Program-made: the position numbers and the translations under genes
Part shown: positions 1 to 8,876 of the stretch, piece by piece
Numbering within the stretch: the stretch's first letter is position 1
Layout: every line of letters starts with the position of its first letter
The notes under the pieces: generated by a model
Databases searched by the model: none
Seen by the model: the letters and a program-made list of their open reading frames with translations, nothing else
Told to the model about the DNA's origin: nothing
Assembly: GCA_902806355.1 (NCBI GenBank)
Contig: CADCWI010000090.1
Coordinates: forward strand, 1 to 64,000
Source of the DNA: an uncultured Thermomicrobiales bacterium
GTDB lineage: Bacteria; Chloroflexota; Chloroflexia; Thermomicrobiales; UBA6265
Direction: 5' to 3'
DNA: 64,000 nt

Positions 1-309
1 CCGGGCATCTTGTCCCGCCGCGCGCCGGACGACCTCGGTCGTGCGATCGGTCGAACCGCCGTCAACGACAAGGATCTCCGTGACCGCGTCCGGTTGCGCC
101 ATCAGCCCTTCCAGGCAGGGTCCGAGCCGATGCTCCTCGTTCAGGACCGGCACGATCACGGTGACTGTTCCCGCCGACGCATCGGTGGAACTCATCGTCG
201 GGATGCGCGATCCGGACGCGGTCATTACCAACCGGACCACGACGCGCATCGCCGCCACGATCTGCATCCCCAGCATGATCACGAGCGCCGCAGCACTCAG
301 TCGCCTCAC
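1..309 (-). CDS. Glycosyltransferase family 2, N-terminal part (runs off the window)
   Basis: The visible 103 residues begin with a hydrophobic stretch (about residues 5-30) and then a typical GT2 GT-A start: VTVIVPVLNEE, followed by EILVVDGGSTDRT, whose acidic residues bind the nucleotide sugar. The protein should transfer a sugar from a nucleotide donor, probably at the membrane. The GTG start at 309 overlaps the TGA stop of the upstream esterase gene as GTGA, so the two are probably translationally coupled. The divergent neighbour is a carotenoid desaturase, so carotenoid or lipid glycosylation is possible, but the acceptor cannot be read from this fragment. The catalytic C-terminal half lies outside the window. 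Confidence 0.85.
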   Translation of the reverse strand, partial: MRRLSAAALVIMLGMQIVAAMRVVVRLVMTASGSRIPTMSSTDASAGTVTVIVPVLNEEHRLGPCLEGLMAQPDAVTEILVVDGGSTDRTTEVVRRAAGQDAR

Positions 310-1160
310 GACGCTCGCTCCGCGCCCGTCGATGTGAAGCCCCTCGCCGTCAGCGCACGCGAGACAAGATCTCGGACTGTCGGCCAGGTTGGGAACGAAT
401 CGAACGGCAGCATGTGATCTCCGGCGATCTCGTGATAGGCAACGAGACCCTGTGTCTTGCCGACGAGGCGACGGGTGTGCCTGGGCAGCGCAACCGTGTC
501 CTGATGTCCCTGGATGATTAGTGTCGGTACCCGAAGTGTCGCCGCCACCCGTTCGCCTTCCGCTCCGATCTTGCGGAGCTCATCGAGCATCGCCGTCGAC
601 ATCCGCGATCCGGTTCGCAACGACGCCTGGACGGATTCGTCGCTGATGTCAAGACCGGGCATCGTCTGTTCGAACCACGTTCGAATTTCGGGATCCGAGA
701 AATCCGTCTTCCCGAAAGGCAGGAGCTCTTTCTTGAAGCGCTTGACCAGCGGCAAGGCGATCGCACGCCGGTCCGCCATCCGGAGATGCGGGGCGAGCAG
801 GATCATGAGATCAGGTGGGTGGACAGCCGCCTGGAGCAGGGCAACCGCGCCGCCCATCGAGAAGCCGATCAGGATCGTTCGCTCATATCGCTCAACATGT
901 TCACGCCACCGTGCGGTCCCGGTCTCCTTCCAGATACGCGCGGTCATCTCGCCAAGCTGCCCGATCTCCGCCCCCATGCCCCGCTGCAGCATCGCGTGCG
1001 CGTCGATCCCCAGCCCGGCGAGCACATGCGCCAGCGGACGCATCTCGTCAGGCGTGCCAGTGAATCCGTGCACCAGCAAGGCACCGTTCCGATGATCGCC
1101 GTCTCCCTCGTGAAGAATCGAGAAGGGCCGAAAGCGTTCCTGTTGATACCAGTCGTTCAT
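306..1160 (-). CDS. Alpha/beta hydrolase (carboxylesterase / monoacylglycerol-lipase type)
   Basis: This is an approximately 284-residue serine hydrolase. An oxyanion-hole motif HGFTG lies near residue 31, the nucleophile elbow GFSMGG near residue 101, a candidate acid in GHQDT, and the catalytic histidine in AGDHMLPFD. The short cap and HGFTG motif resemble Est30-type carboxylesterases and monoacylglycerol lipases. No signal peptide is visible, so it probably acts in the cytoplasm on small acyl esters. I chose the ATG at 1160 (MNDWYQQ); the in-frame GTG at 1220 adds arginine-rich sequence that looks non-coding. The stop overlaps the start of the GT2 gene, which indicates an operon. The natural substrate is unknown. 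Confidence 0.85.
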   Translation of the reverse strand: MNDWYQQERFRPFSILHEGDGDHRNGALLVHGFTGTPDEMRPLAHVLAGLGIDAHAMLQRGMGAEIGQLGEMTARIWKETGTARWREHVERYERTILIGFSMGGAVALLQAAVHPPDLMILLAPHLRMADRRAIALPLVKRFKKELLPFGKTDFSDPEIRTWFEQTMPGLDISDESVQASLRTGSRMSTAMLDELRKIGAEGERVAATLRVPTLIIQGHQDTVALPRHTRRLVGKTQGLVAYHEIAGDHMLPFDSFPTWPTVRDLVSRALTARGFTSTGAERAS

Positions 1161-1386
1161 CTGTCCCCATCGGTCACGCCGCGCAAGGACGCGCACCAGG
1201 ATCGTGCATCCGGACCGCACGTATCATCGTTCCCGTTCCATACTGACACACGTACGTTCCCCTGTATCGTGCAGGCCGTGCAAGAGATGATCCACGCACG
1301 GTCGCACGGTGATCGCCATGCGCTTCCCGGACGTCGAGTCATTGCTCTCGTACTCACACGTACATACCGGAAACGGACCCCAACTC

Positions 1387-2886
1387 ATGCGCATCGTCGT
1401 TATCGGCAGCGGTTTCGGAGGTCTCGCGGCAGCGATCCGGTTGTCCGCGCGTGGACATGATGTGACAATCCTCGAAAAACGCGACAAGCCGGGTGGACGT
1501 GCCTACGTCTACGAGCGGGACGGCTTCACCTTCGATGGCGGACCGACCGTGATTACCGCGCCGTGGATGCTCGGCGACCTATTCGCGCTCGGTAATCAGG
1601 CGATCGACGAAGTCCTGACGATCGTTCCGATCGATCCGTTCTATCGCATCTTCTTCGATGACGGCACATCGTTCGACTACAGCGGCGACGGCGACCTGAT
1701 GGAGCGGAGGATCTTCGAGCTGACCGGCTCGCAATCCGACGTCGAGGGGTACCGGACGTTTGTCGGGATGTCGGAGAAAATCTTCGACAAGGGGTTCACC
1801 GAGCTTGTCGATCAACCCTTCCTGCACGTCTCGGACATGGTCAAGGTCGCGCCGGATCTGATTCGTCTCCAGAGCTACCGGACGGTGTCGGGGTTGATCG
1901 GCCGCTATGTCGAGGACGAGCGCCTGCGCCAGGTCCTGACGTTCCACCCCCTGCTGGTCGGCGGCAATCCATTCCAGACGACGAGTATCTACACCCTGAT
2001 CCATCACCTGGAGCGAACCTGGGGGATCTGGTTCGCCATGGGCGGCACGGGCGCGATCGTCGACGCGTTGGCGCGGCTCTTCGCCGGTATGGGCGGCACG
2101 CTCCGGCTCGATGCGGAAGTCGGCGAGATTCGCCTCGACGATGGCCGGGCAACCGGCGTGACGCTCAAGAGTGGCGAGGAGATCGACGCCGATATCGTCG
2201 TCTGCAATGGCGATGTCGCCGGAGCCTACCAGTCCCTGCTCCCCGCGCGTGCCCGCAAGAAGTACACGGATCGTCGCCTGGCCCGGATGCGGTACTCGAT
2301 GTCGCTGGTCGTGATCTACTTCGGGACGGACCGCCTCTATCGTGGCACGGACGGACCCGCGATTGCCCATCACGACATCATCCTCGGCCCCCGGTACAAG
2401 GAGTTGCTGCACGACATCTTCCGGCGCAAGCACCTGGCGGACGATTTCTCGCTCTATCTCCACATGCCGACGATCACCGATCCAGGCCTCGCTCCCGACG
2501 GCTGCGAGGCGTTCTACGTGCTGGCCCCGGTTCCGCATCTGGGAGGATCGACCGATTGGGCACGGGCGGCGAAGCCGTATCGCGACCGGATCATGGGTTT
2601 CCTCGAGGAGAGATACCTTCCCGATCTTTCGAAGCACATCGTGACGGAGCACATGATCGATCCCCGACACTTCCAGAACACGCTCAACTCGTACCTCGGG
2701 TCGGCGTTCTCCGTCGAGCCGATCCTGACCCAATCCGCGTGGTTCCGGCCGCACAACCGTTCGGAGGACGTCGACAATCTCTATTTCGTTGGCGCGGGAA
2801 CTCACCCGGGAGCGGGACTCCCGGGTGTGCTCAGCTCCGCCAAGATTGCTGACGACCTCATCGCGGAAGCCGGTGCCGTGCGCTGA
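1387..2886 (+). CDS. crtI: Phytoene desaturase family FAD oxidoreductase (CrtI-like)
   Basis: This 499-residue flavoprotein starts with a Rossmann FAD motif, VIGSGFGG at residues 5-12, then EKRDKPGGRAY. It ends with the CrtI-family signature around FVGAGTHPGAGLPGV and a final helix. CrtI enzymes desaturate phytoene stepwise toward lycopene at the membrane. CrtN- or CrtO-like oxidation of another carotenoid cannot be excluded. The ATG at 1387 places the FAD motif directly at the N-terminus; the upstream in-frame start at 1309 adds unrelated sequence. The gene is transcribed divergently from the esterase/GT2 pair. No phytoene synthase lies nearby. Confidence 0.88.
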   Translation: MRIVVIGSGFGGLAAAIRLSARGHDVTILEKRDKPGGRAYVYERDGFTFDGGPTVITAPWMLGDLFALGNQAIDEVLTIVPIDPFYRIFFDDGTSFDYSGDGDLMERRIFELTGSQSDVEGYRTFVGMSEKIFDKGFTELVDQPFLHVSDMVKVAPDLIRLQSYRTVSGLIGRYVEDERLRQVLTFHPLLVGGNPFQTTSIYTLIHHLERTWGIWFAMGGTGAIVDALARLFAGMGGTLRLDAEVGEIRLDDGRATGVTLKSGEEIDADIVVCNGDVAGAYQSLLPARARKKYTDRRLARMRYSMSLVVIYFGTDRLYRGTDGPAIAHHDIILGPRYKELLHDIFRRKHLADDFSLYLHMPTITDPGLAPDGCEAFYVLAPVPHLGGSTDWARAAKPYRDRIMGFLEERYLPDLSKHIVTEHMIDPRHFQNTLNSYLGSAFSVEPILTQSAWFRPHNRSEDVDNLYFVGAGTHPGAGLPGVLSSAKIADDLIAEAGAVR

Positions 2887-2952
2887 CGCGCCATGGGTGT
2901 TGCCGCGGGTGGTTCAGTCGTACCGGACCAGCATTGTGGAAGCGGATATGTT

Positions 2953-3102
2953 GTAGTGGCTGGTCTTGTGCCAGCCAACGGTCGCCCCCATCGAAACCAG
3001 AGAGCCGAACACATTGGCCGGCGCCAGACCGGCCAAATGGGTCCTACGCCGGGCACAGGATGCAGCTGCGCCGCATAGGGCAGATACACGATCTGCCCCT
3101 AC
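2953..3102. repeat. GTAG-headed REP-like hairpins, two copies, in the gap 2887-3204
   Basis: The plus-strand copy at 2953-2977 reads GTAGTGGCTGGT, a short loop, then CCAGCCA. The minus-strand copy at 3058-3102 (its hairpin at 3078-3102) ends in ATCTGCCCCTAC. The second copy is nearly identical over 45 bp to 13169-13212. Both have the layout known for REP elements: a GTAG tetranucleotide followed by an imperfect palindrome that does not include the GTA. No gene was seen in this gap. Confidence 0.8.
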
Positions 3103-3204
3103 GAGACACAACGTGATTCCGTAAGGTAGCTCCCCAAAGTCGATAGTCAAACCATTGAACGGATGCGTTCTATTCAGACCCGTTCATCGTACTGATCGAC
3201 TGCC

Positions 3205-4257
3205 CTAGCGAGTCGCATCACCGCGGACGTTCGAGCGGCCCCGCCAGGCACCGTTGCCCGTGGTGAACCGGCGCTGGTACCGGGCCGGTTCGCGTAGACC
3301 GTTGCCCATGCCTGGCGCATCGACCGCGGCCGTCTCAAGAATCGCCCCTGCCGCCGCAACCTCCGACTCGTCGGGAACCGCGTCCTCCTCGTCGTCGGAG
3401 AGATAATCCTCGTCCCGGTCGTCATCCGCCCAGGTCCCGTTCGAACTTGCCAGATCAGGTATGGCCTGGATGACGAGCGGATGCTGGGCATTGAGCTCGG
3501 TGGTCACGAGCTCCTGGCCTTGCCCGTTGATCGTCTGCCGTTTCGTCAGGATTCCCTTGCGCAGGAACTCCATGACCTTCGCCTCGATATGCTCCGACGG
3601 GAGCCGGTTCCGATCGAGGAACCGCCACAGCGTCCGGCTCATGTGACTCTGGGTCGGGACGAAACCTTCGTGGAGCTGCCTGATATAGGTGTCGATCGCC
3701 TGGATCACCGCAACGTCGACATCCGCCGACTGGGTCATCTCGATCGTGTCGGATTCGCCCGCCGCGGCGACGAGGTCAGGGCTGATCGAACCGGGAACGC
3801 CGCAAATCACCACACGCTTGCCGAGCCGGTTGCGGAGTGACGTCACGAGACGGATGAAATCCTTGTCGCCCGTGAAGAGGAGGAAGATCTCGATATCCGG
3901 CCGTACCAGCGCGGTGTTGATGATATCGATCACGAGATTGAGGTCGGAGCGCGAGGTGATCTTGTCCCGACCGGTTGCATCGCGGCTTCGCTTCACTGGG
4001 TAGTGATGCAGCTCGAACCCCGCAACGTCGAGTCGTGTTCTGACATGGGGCGGATGCTGATCGAAATCCGCATAAGCCCGCGCGACGGACATCAGCCCGT
4101 ACTGCAGGGCCTTGTCCCGCCAGCTCAAGGGATCGGGTTCGCGCCCGAACGAGTTGATCGTGGAGTAGCGAATATTCTCGAAATCGATGAAAACGGCGAC
4201 TTCCTTGGGAGTAACCTCATTGTCGCCTGGCCGGCTGCCGTGTGTATCCACCGCCAT
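3205..4257 (-). CDS. NYN domain protein (PIN-like RNase fold) with C-terminal winged-helix-like region
   Basis: This 350-residue protein opens with a NYN/LabA (DUF88) domain at about residues 17-180. The acidic residues expected at the metal site are visible in FIDFENI, in DLNLVIDII and in FTGDKDF. Members of this family resemble PIN nucleases and are thought to act on RNA. A helical region at about residues 190-270 resembles a wHTH/LOTUS-type module. The tail is low-complexity, acidic and then Arg/Gly-rich, which could contact nucleic acid. A good ribosome site, GGAGG, stands 9 bases before the ATG. The gene is solitary; no target or pathway is evident. Confidence 0.85.
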   Translation of the reverse strand: MAVDTHGSRPGDNEVTPKEVAVFIDFENIRYSTINSFGREPDPLSWRDKALQYGLMSVARAYADFDQHPPHVRTRLDVAGFELHHYPVKRSRDATGRDKITSRSDLNLVIDIINTALVRPDIEIFLLFTGDKDFIRLVTSLRNRLGKRVVICGVPGSISPDLVAAAGESDTIEMTQSADVDVAVIQAIDTYIRQLHEGFVPTQSHMSRTLWRFLDRNRLPSEHIEAKVMEFLRKGILTKRQTINGQGQELVTTELNAQHPLVIQAIPDLASSNGTWADDDRDEDYLSDDEEDAVPDESEVAAAGAILETAAVDAPGMGNGLREPARYQRRFTTGNGAWRGRSNVRGDATR

Positions 4258-4702
4258 CTATAAGCCTCCACTACGAGAATCGATGTTTCGTGGCTTTTGC
4301 ATTGACTACCTAATGTGATTGACAGATCGATTCCGAAGAAAACTGGAAGGTTGTGATTCGCTCCTTCCTCGAGTGTGTATCTTTCTTCATCTCTCGAAGG
4401 ACTGAACCAGGTTCTCGCCCTGAGCGCCCATCCGTAACACGCGTAAGTAAAAGGAATGCCAGGGGAGAGCACAACCTCGAATCTGACGTCTCCATCCAAT
4501 GCGTTACGCCGCTTCACCAACAGCGGCGGTGGCTTATCGATTGCACCACGAAAGGTGGCCCGCACCGCACTCATTCCATCGGTGGTGATTGCAGACCCAA
4601 CTTACTATCTCGCCCGCAAGACCACGTGAAACCACCCCGCGTGATGATGTAACGAGTGTACCATCGGCAAGGAGCGCCGCCGGCGCCCCCGCCCTGTAGG
4701 TC
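4258..4702. other. Intergenic region with no gene seen
   Basis: The 445 bp between the NYN gene and the ROK kinase gene hold no supported ORF. The left edge carries the ribosome site of the NYN gene. A weak GC-rich hairpin (GCGCCGCCGGCGC, near 4676) sits just past the kinase stop and could be its terminator, but it has no T-run. Confidence 0.5.
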
Positions 4703-5686
4703 TCAGGATTCGGCCGCAATCACGGCGGCGCCCACCACCCCGGAGTTATCGCCAAGCGCCGCGCGGACGATGTCTACCTCTTTGCCGGCGTTCGGGAACG
4801 ACTCGCGGCGTGTCACCCGCTCGACCACATCGAACAGTTCGTCGAGGGCCTCGATCACCCCGCCGCCGAGGATGATCCGCGTCGGGTTGAGGAAGTTGAC
4901 GATCGATGCCAGCCCAAGTCCGAGATACTCCCCGGCGCTTGTCACGATGCGCAGCGTGACCTCGTCCTTCGCGGCGACCGCCTTCTTCAGCACGCCGGAT
5001 CGCATCGCGGCGCCAGAGGGCCGGGCGGGATCGACATCCGGCATTAACTCGGTCAGGATCGACTTCTGCCCGCGTCGCAGTTCACCCAGCAGCGCGTTCG
5101 TGATCGCCGTTCGCGACGCGTACGCTTCGAGATGACCACGCCCGCCACAGCCGCAGATCCGGCCATCGACATCAATCATCGTGTGACCAAGCTCTCCGGC
5201 ATTGCCGGTCGCGCCGCGAACGAGCTCGCCACCGCGGACGATCGCGCCACCGATCCCCGTGCCGACGAACACGCACAGGAAATCGTCGACGTCCTTGCCG
5301 GCCCCGAACCGCGCTTCGCCGATCGCGGCGATATGGACGTCGTTGCGGAGCGCGGCCTTGACGCCATACCGGTCGTTCAGGCGTTTGGCGATCGGGAGAT
5401 CGACAACGGACCGGCTCAGGTTCGCCGTGCCGACGAGGATGCCACTGTCGGGATCGACCTGCCCGGCGATCCCGACCCCTATCCCCTCGATGTCCTTCAC
5501 GGACTTCTTCGCATCCTTGAGCGCGGCGTCGCACGTTCCGTAGATGCGCTCCATCAGCTCATCAGGACCATCGTTCGCACTGGTCTTGTTCTTTCCGGTG
5601 CCGACGACCTTGCCCGAATCAACATTGACGACCGCGGCGAGAACCTTGGTTCCTCCGAAATCGACCCCGATCGCGAACCGTGCCAC
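4703..5686 (-). CDS. ROK family sugar kinase (glucokinase type)
   Basis: This 327-residue protein has the ATP-binding motif DFGGTK at residues 9-14, a central FVGTGIGGAIV motif, and the ROK zinc signature CGCGGRGHLE near residue 175. The general-base Asp is probably in ALRNDVHIAA. ROK kinases phosphorylate glucose or related hexoses with ATP in the cytoplasm. No DNA-binding N-terminus is present, so it is a kinase rather than a ROK repressor. The next gene downstream, after a gap, is the NYN gene. Glucose is the default substrate; N-acetylated sugars remain possible. Confidence 0.9.
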   Translation of the reverse strand: MARFAIGVDFGGTKVLAAVVNVDSGKVVGTGKNKTSANDGPDELMERIYGTCDAALKDAKKSVKDIEGIGVGIAGQVDPDSGILVGTANLSRSVVDLPIAKRLNDRYGVKAALRNDVHIAAIGEARFGAGKDVDDFLCVFVGTGIGGAIVRGGELVRGATGNAGELGHTMIDVDGRICGCGGRGHLEAYASRTAITNALLGELRRGQKSILTELMPDVDPARPSGAAMRSGVLKKAVAAKDEVTLRIVTSAGEYLGLGLASIVNFLNPTRIILGGGVIEALDELFDVVERVTRRESFPNAGKEVDIVRAALGDNSGVVGAAVIAAES

Positions 5687-5741
5687 GTGACTCCTCCCGT
5701 CGTGTTGCTTCTGCTTCCCGCGCCAGATAGCATGGGACCTG

Positions 5742-6725
5742 TTAGGCTCCTGCGTCGTACGCTTCGATCACCCGGCCAAACGCTTCCACGCTCGCCGGCG
5801 TGCAGGGATCGATGCCGCAGATCAGGTGACCGAAGCCGAGTTTCCGGAACGAGTCCATCATACCCGCCTTGCTGTCGATGTCGCCCTCCAGTGCGTCCGG
5901 CCGGCTGCCCGTATAGCCGTCGAGCGCGATATTGAGCCCGACAGTGCGGACGACGGTCTTTGGGTCTCGGTCCAGCTCCTCGCAGGCTTCATCGAGCTTC
6001 TCAAGCTGGGAAATGACCTGTTCCGTGCTGTTGTGCCAGCCGGTGTTCCAGGCATCGGCGTACCGGGCGAGCAGGCGCAGCATGCGCGGGCCGTTCGACC
6101 CGATCAGGATGGGAGGACCAGCCGGTCGTGGTCCACGCGGCAGGTTGAGGGCCTCGTTGGCCTGGTAATACTCTCCCTGGAAATCCACCTTGCCATTCCG
6201 GAGCAACGGGTGAATGATTTGCATCGCCTCCTCGAATCGCGATACACGCGGCTCGAACGGGATGCCGAAGTTGTCGTATTCCGGCTTGTGCCACCCGGCA
6301 CCGAGCCCGAGGATGAACCTGCCGCCACTGATGTCCTCGATCATCTCCGTCATCTTGACGATCACGCCTGGGTTCCGGTACGCCGTGCATGCCACCATCG
6401 GCCCGATCTGCAGGTTGGGAACAGCAGCCGCCACCCCCGCCATCATCGTCCAGGCGTCCCAGGAACCCCGGAAGCCCTTGTCCTTGTCGCCGTAAAGGAA
6501 GTGGTCGGCGAACCAGAGGGCCTCGAATCCGACATCCGCCGCCATCTTGCAGATCTCGACCACGTCGCTGAAGTGCGGTGTACCGCCGAACGCGGCCTTC
6601 TCCGACACCGGCACCATCAGCCCAAGACTCCCCGTGCGTGTACTGGCGGGCCAGTGGCCGGTCGCGATCAGGTCGGAACCTCGATTGTGCAACGGGCCAT
6701 CTCCACCGGAACCTTGCTCAGCCAT
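5742..6725 (-). CDS. LLM class F420-dependent oxidoreductase
   Basis: This approximately 327-residue protein is a luciferase-like monooxygenase-family TIM barrel. Visible features are the GLMVPVSEKAAF start, ALWFADHFLY, the GRFILGLGAGWHKPEY motif and the PPILIGSNGPRMLRL segment. These match the F420-dependent branch; flavin use cannot be ruled out. The ATG at 6725 is preceded by AGAGGG at good spacing, whereas the ATG at 6749 has no ribosome site. It lies 55 bp upstream of the ROK kinase on the same strand, so co-transcription is possible. The substrate is unknown. Confidence 0.85.
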   Translation of the reverse strand: MAEQGSGGDGPLHNRGSDLIATGHWPASTRTGSLGLMVPVSEKAAFGGTPHFSDVVEICKMAADVGFEALWFADHFLYGDKDKGFRGSWDAWTMMAGVAAAVPNLQIGPMVACTAYRNPGVIVKMTEMIEDISGGRFILGLGAGWHKPEYDNFGIPFEPRVSRFEEAMQIIHPLLRNGKVDFQGEYYQANEALNLPRGPRPAGPPILIGSNGPRMLRLLARYADAWNTGWHNSTEQVISQLEKLDEACEELDRDPKTVVRTVGLNIALDGYTGSRPDALEGDIDSKAGMMDSFRKLGFGHLICGIDPCTPASVEAFGRVIEAYDAGA

Positions 6726-6862
6726 CTGGCTATCCCTCTCGTGTTGCATGACTGTTCGGCGGTGCCGGTCGTGTACGGACGCACGGAAACGTTCCGCGCC
6801 ACGACCCCATGTCGATGGAGACGCAGAACCCGCACCACGCTACCCCACTCCCGCCGGCATTA

Positions 6863-6888
6863 GTAGGGGCAGACCTCCGTGTCTGCCC
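6863..6888 (+). repeat. GTAG-headed REP-like hairpin in the gap 6726-7057
   Basis: GTAGGGGCAGAC, a six-base loop CTCCGT, then GTCTGCCC. The loop is the same as in the copy at 13252-13277. A second small hairpin, GTGAAGC-GAA-GCTTCAC, follows directly. No gene was seen in the remainder of this 332-bp gap. Confidence 0.8.
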
Positions 6889-7057
6889 AGTGAAGCGAAG
6901 CTTCACGTGGTCGATGCCCCATTGCTAATCCTGGTTTCGCCTGGCACAGATGAGCTTCCGTTTGCGCCGGATGGCAAACGAGCACGCTATCGACGCCCCC
7001 GGCGAACACACGATGCAGCTGCTGGGTTTCCCTCTACGGCGTCGTGTCACATTTCAC

Positions 7058-7807
7058 CTATTCGAGGCTCATTCTTCGCAAACGCCAGGTGCAGAGCAGC
7101 AGCGACACAGCGCAGATCACCGCGATCGTGATCACGACCGTCGATTCCGAGGAGAGCTGCGGGATCGTAAACCGGCGATCATCGACCAGCCGGATGAAAT
7201 ACGACTGGGTGTACTGGCGGATGCTGATCGCGCGAATTCCGGGCAGGAACCGGGAGAGCGCCGATTCCCAGACGAACACGTAGAACACTCCGACCAGGAG
7301 TGCCCGCTGGATCACCATGCTGAGGAGCATGAACAACGAGCCGAAGCCGATAATCGCGACGAGGCTCGCGAGCAGGGCTGGCACCAGAAGGTCCCGCATC
7401 TCCTCGATATTGCCCCACGACACGATCAGCCACGTGAGCACGATGCCTGTCCAGATGATCGGCACCGCCACGGCGAGCACGGCCAGGAACTTCTGGACCA
7501 CGATCGTGAAGCGGCTGATCGGCTTGAGCGCGATGTACTGAAGCGTCCGGTCCTCGATCTCGTCTCCGATCGCCGCGGTCGCCAGCACCAGCGTCGCCAG
7601 CGGCAGCAAGGTCGCCGCGATAAAGTTGAGGAAGATGTTCTCGGCAAAGATCGACCGCAGGTCGCGAACGTCGGGCTGCTCCGGAACCAGTCGCGGGATC
7701 AGCGCGAACAGGCAGGAGAGGAACGCGATCCCGATCACTACGTACAGGATCTTCGAGCGCAGGAACTGCCGGATCGTCAACCCGGTGATCGTGAAGGGAA
7801 CCGTCAT
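7058..7807 (-). CDS. ABC-2 type transporter permease
   Basis: This 249-residue protein has about six hydrophobic segments in the ABC-2 arrangement, beginning with an amphipathic stretch and a first membrane helix near residues 18-40. A conserved motif, GDEIEDRTLQYIALKPISRF, follows the second helix and is typical of multidrug or Nat-type export permeases. It starts only 4 bp after the stop of its ATPase gene and is the last gene of a four-gene operon. The exported substrate is unknown. Confidence 0.88.
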   Translation of the reverse strand: MTVPFTITGLTIRQFLRSKILYVVIGIAFLSCLFALIPRLVPEQPDVRDLRSIFAENIFLNFIAATLLPLATLVLATAAIGDEIEDRTLQYIALKPISRFTIVVQKFLAVLAVAVPIIWTGIVLTWLIVSWGNIEEMRDLLVPALLASLVAIIGFGSLFMLLSMVIQRALLVGVFYVFVWESALSRFLPGIRAISIRQYTQSYFIRLVDDRRFTIPQLSSESTVVITIAVICAVSLLLCTWRLRRMSLE

Positions 7808-7811
7808 GAGG

Positions 7812-8873
7812 CTATTGCTCCATCAGGTACGAGAACACGGAGGTCAGCGACTCATCGGTTGCCTGAATTTCATAGAGGCGGATCCGCTCCCGTTGCGCGG
7901 CGACGGGCACGGCCTGGTAGAACGTTCGCACGTCGTTCGTCGCCGCGATGATCCGGTCGTTATGATCGATCCGGACCGAGAGCACCATCGGCTGGCCGAT
8001 CAGGGCCGCGGCTAGCCGCCGCGGATCGGAGGCACGGATCCTCACCTCGTGATCGTGCTCGTCGATCCGGTCGCGGATCGCCCGGAAATCCCCGGCGGCG
8101 GCCAGTTTGCCGTTGATGATGACGAGGATGTTCTGGGCGAATCGCTCGACCTCGACCAGCACATGGGACGACACCACGACCGTTTTGCCGGCGTCCCCGA
8201 GATCGCGGATCAGCCGGATCAGGTGCGCCCGCTGAACCGGGTCGGTCCCGTTCAAGGGTTCATCCATCAGGATCACATCGGGGTTGTGCACCAGCGCCCC
8301 CGCGACCTTGATCCGTTGCCGCATCCCCTTGGAGTACCCGCCGACCTTTCGTTGCGCCGCACCCTGCATGTCGACGAGGTCGATCACCCGCTCGACAGCC
8401 TCATCGAGGCGCGGCACCTTCTGGAGTCGTGCATTCAGGCGCACGAATTCACGGCCAGTCAGGAAGGGGTAGATCACCTCGTGCTCGGAGACCAGCCCGA
8501 GATTGCGATACGCCGTCGGGCGGCCACGCGCCGGCTGACCCTCGATCGTGACTCGGCCGGTGGAGGGAGCCTGCAGGCCCGCCATCATCTTGAGGGTTGT
8601 CGACTTCCCCGCGCCGTTGGGCCCGAGCAATCCGGTGATGCCAGGGCCGATCCCGAACGTGACGTCGGAGACGGCGACGATATCGCCGTACCACTTCGAA
8701 ACCTTCTCAAGCTCGATCGTCGCCTGTTCACCCGTGCTCAACCCGGCCATCGTTCCGCGCTTGGCATCATCGCTCGCCCGTTCGCTGGCCCCTCGCCCGT
8801 TACTTGCCGGCTGCTCGGCGGTGACGATCCGCTCGCCTGATCTCCCGGTGGGCCGTGTCGTCGGTGTGCTCAT
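7812..8873 (-). CDS. ABC transporter ATP-binding protein
   Basis: This 353-residue ATPase has Walker A GPNGAGKST, signature YSKGMRQR, Walker B VILMDEPLNGTDP and the switch histidine in VVSSHVL. About 50 extra N-terminal residues are Ser/Thr/Arg-rich; an internal ATG (MAGLSTGEQ) is an alternative start. It is in line with the permease genes on both sides (gaps of 3 and 4 bp), so it should power the permease at 7058-7807. The two ATPases of the operon are diverged, which suggests two half-systems or one heteromeric exporter. Confidence 0.92.
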   Translation of the reverse strand: MSTPTTRPTGRSGERIVTAEQPASNGRGASERASDDAKRGTMAGLSTGEQATIELEKVSKWYGDIVAVSDVTFGIGPGITGLLGPNGAGKSTTLKMMAGLQAPSTGRVTIEGQPARGRPTAYRNLGLVSEHEVIYPFLTGREFVRLNARLQKVPRLDEAVERVIDLVDMQGAAQRKVGGYSKGMRQRIKVAGALVHNPDVILMDEPLNGTDPVQRAHLIRLIRDLGDAGKTVVVSSHVLVEVERFAQNILVIINGKLAAAGDFRAIRDRIDEHDHEVRIRASDPRRLAAALIGQPMVLSVRIDHNDRIIAATNDVRTFYQAVPVAAQRERIRLYEIQATDESLTSVFSYLMEQ

Positions 8874-8876
8874 GGG

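Noticed and set aside
1579..2805. Long minus-strand open frame opposite the carotenoid desaturase
   Set aside because: It is the complement of a strongly supported gene, with no family motif. GC-rich DNA often leaves the antisense strand open.
4258..4702. A T-box-like GGGTGG word on the minus strand between the kinase and NYN genes
   Set aside because: The word lacks the NACCGCG half and no stem I features accompany it.
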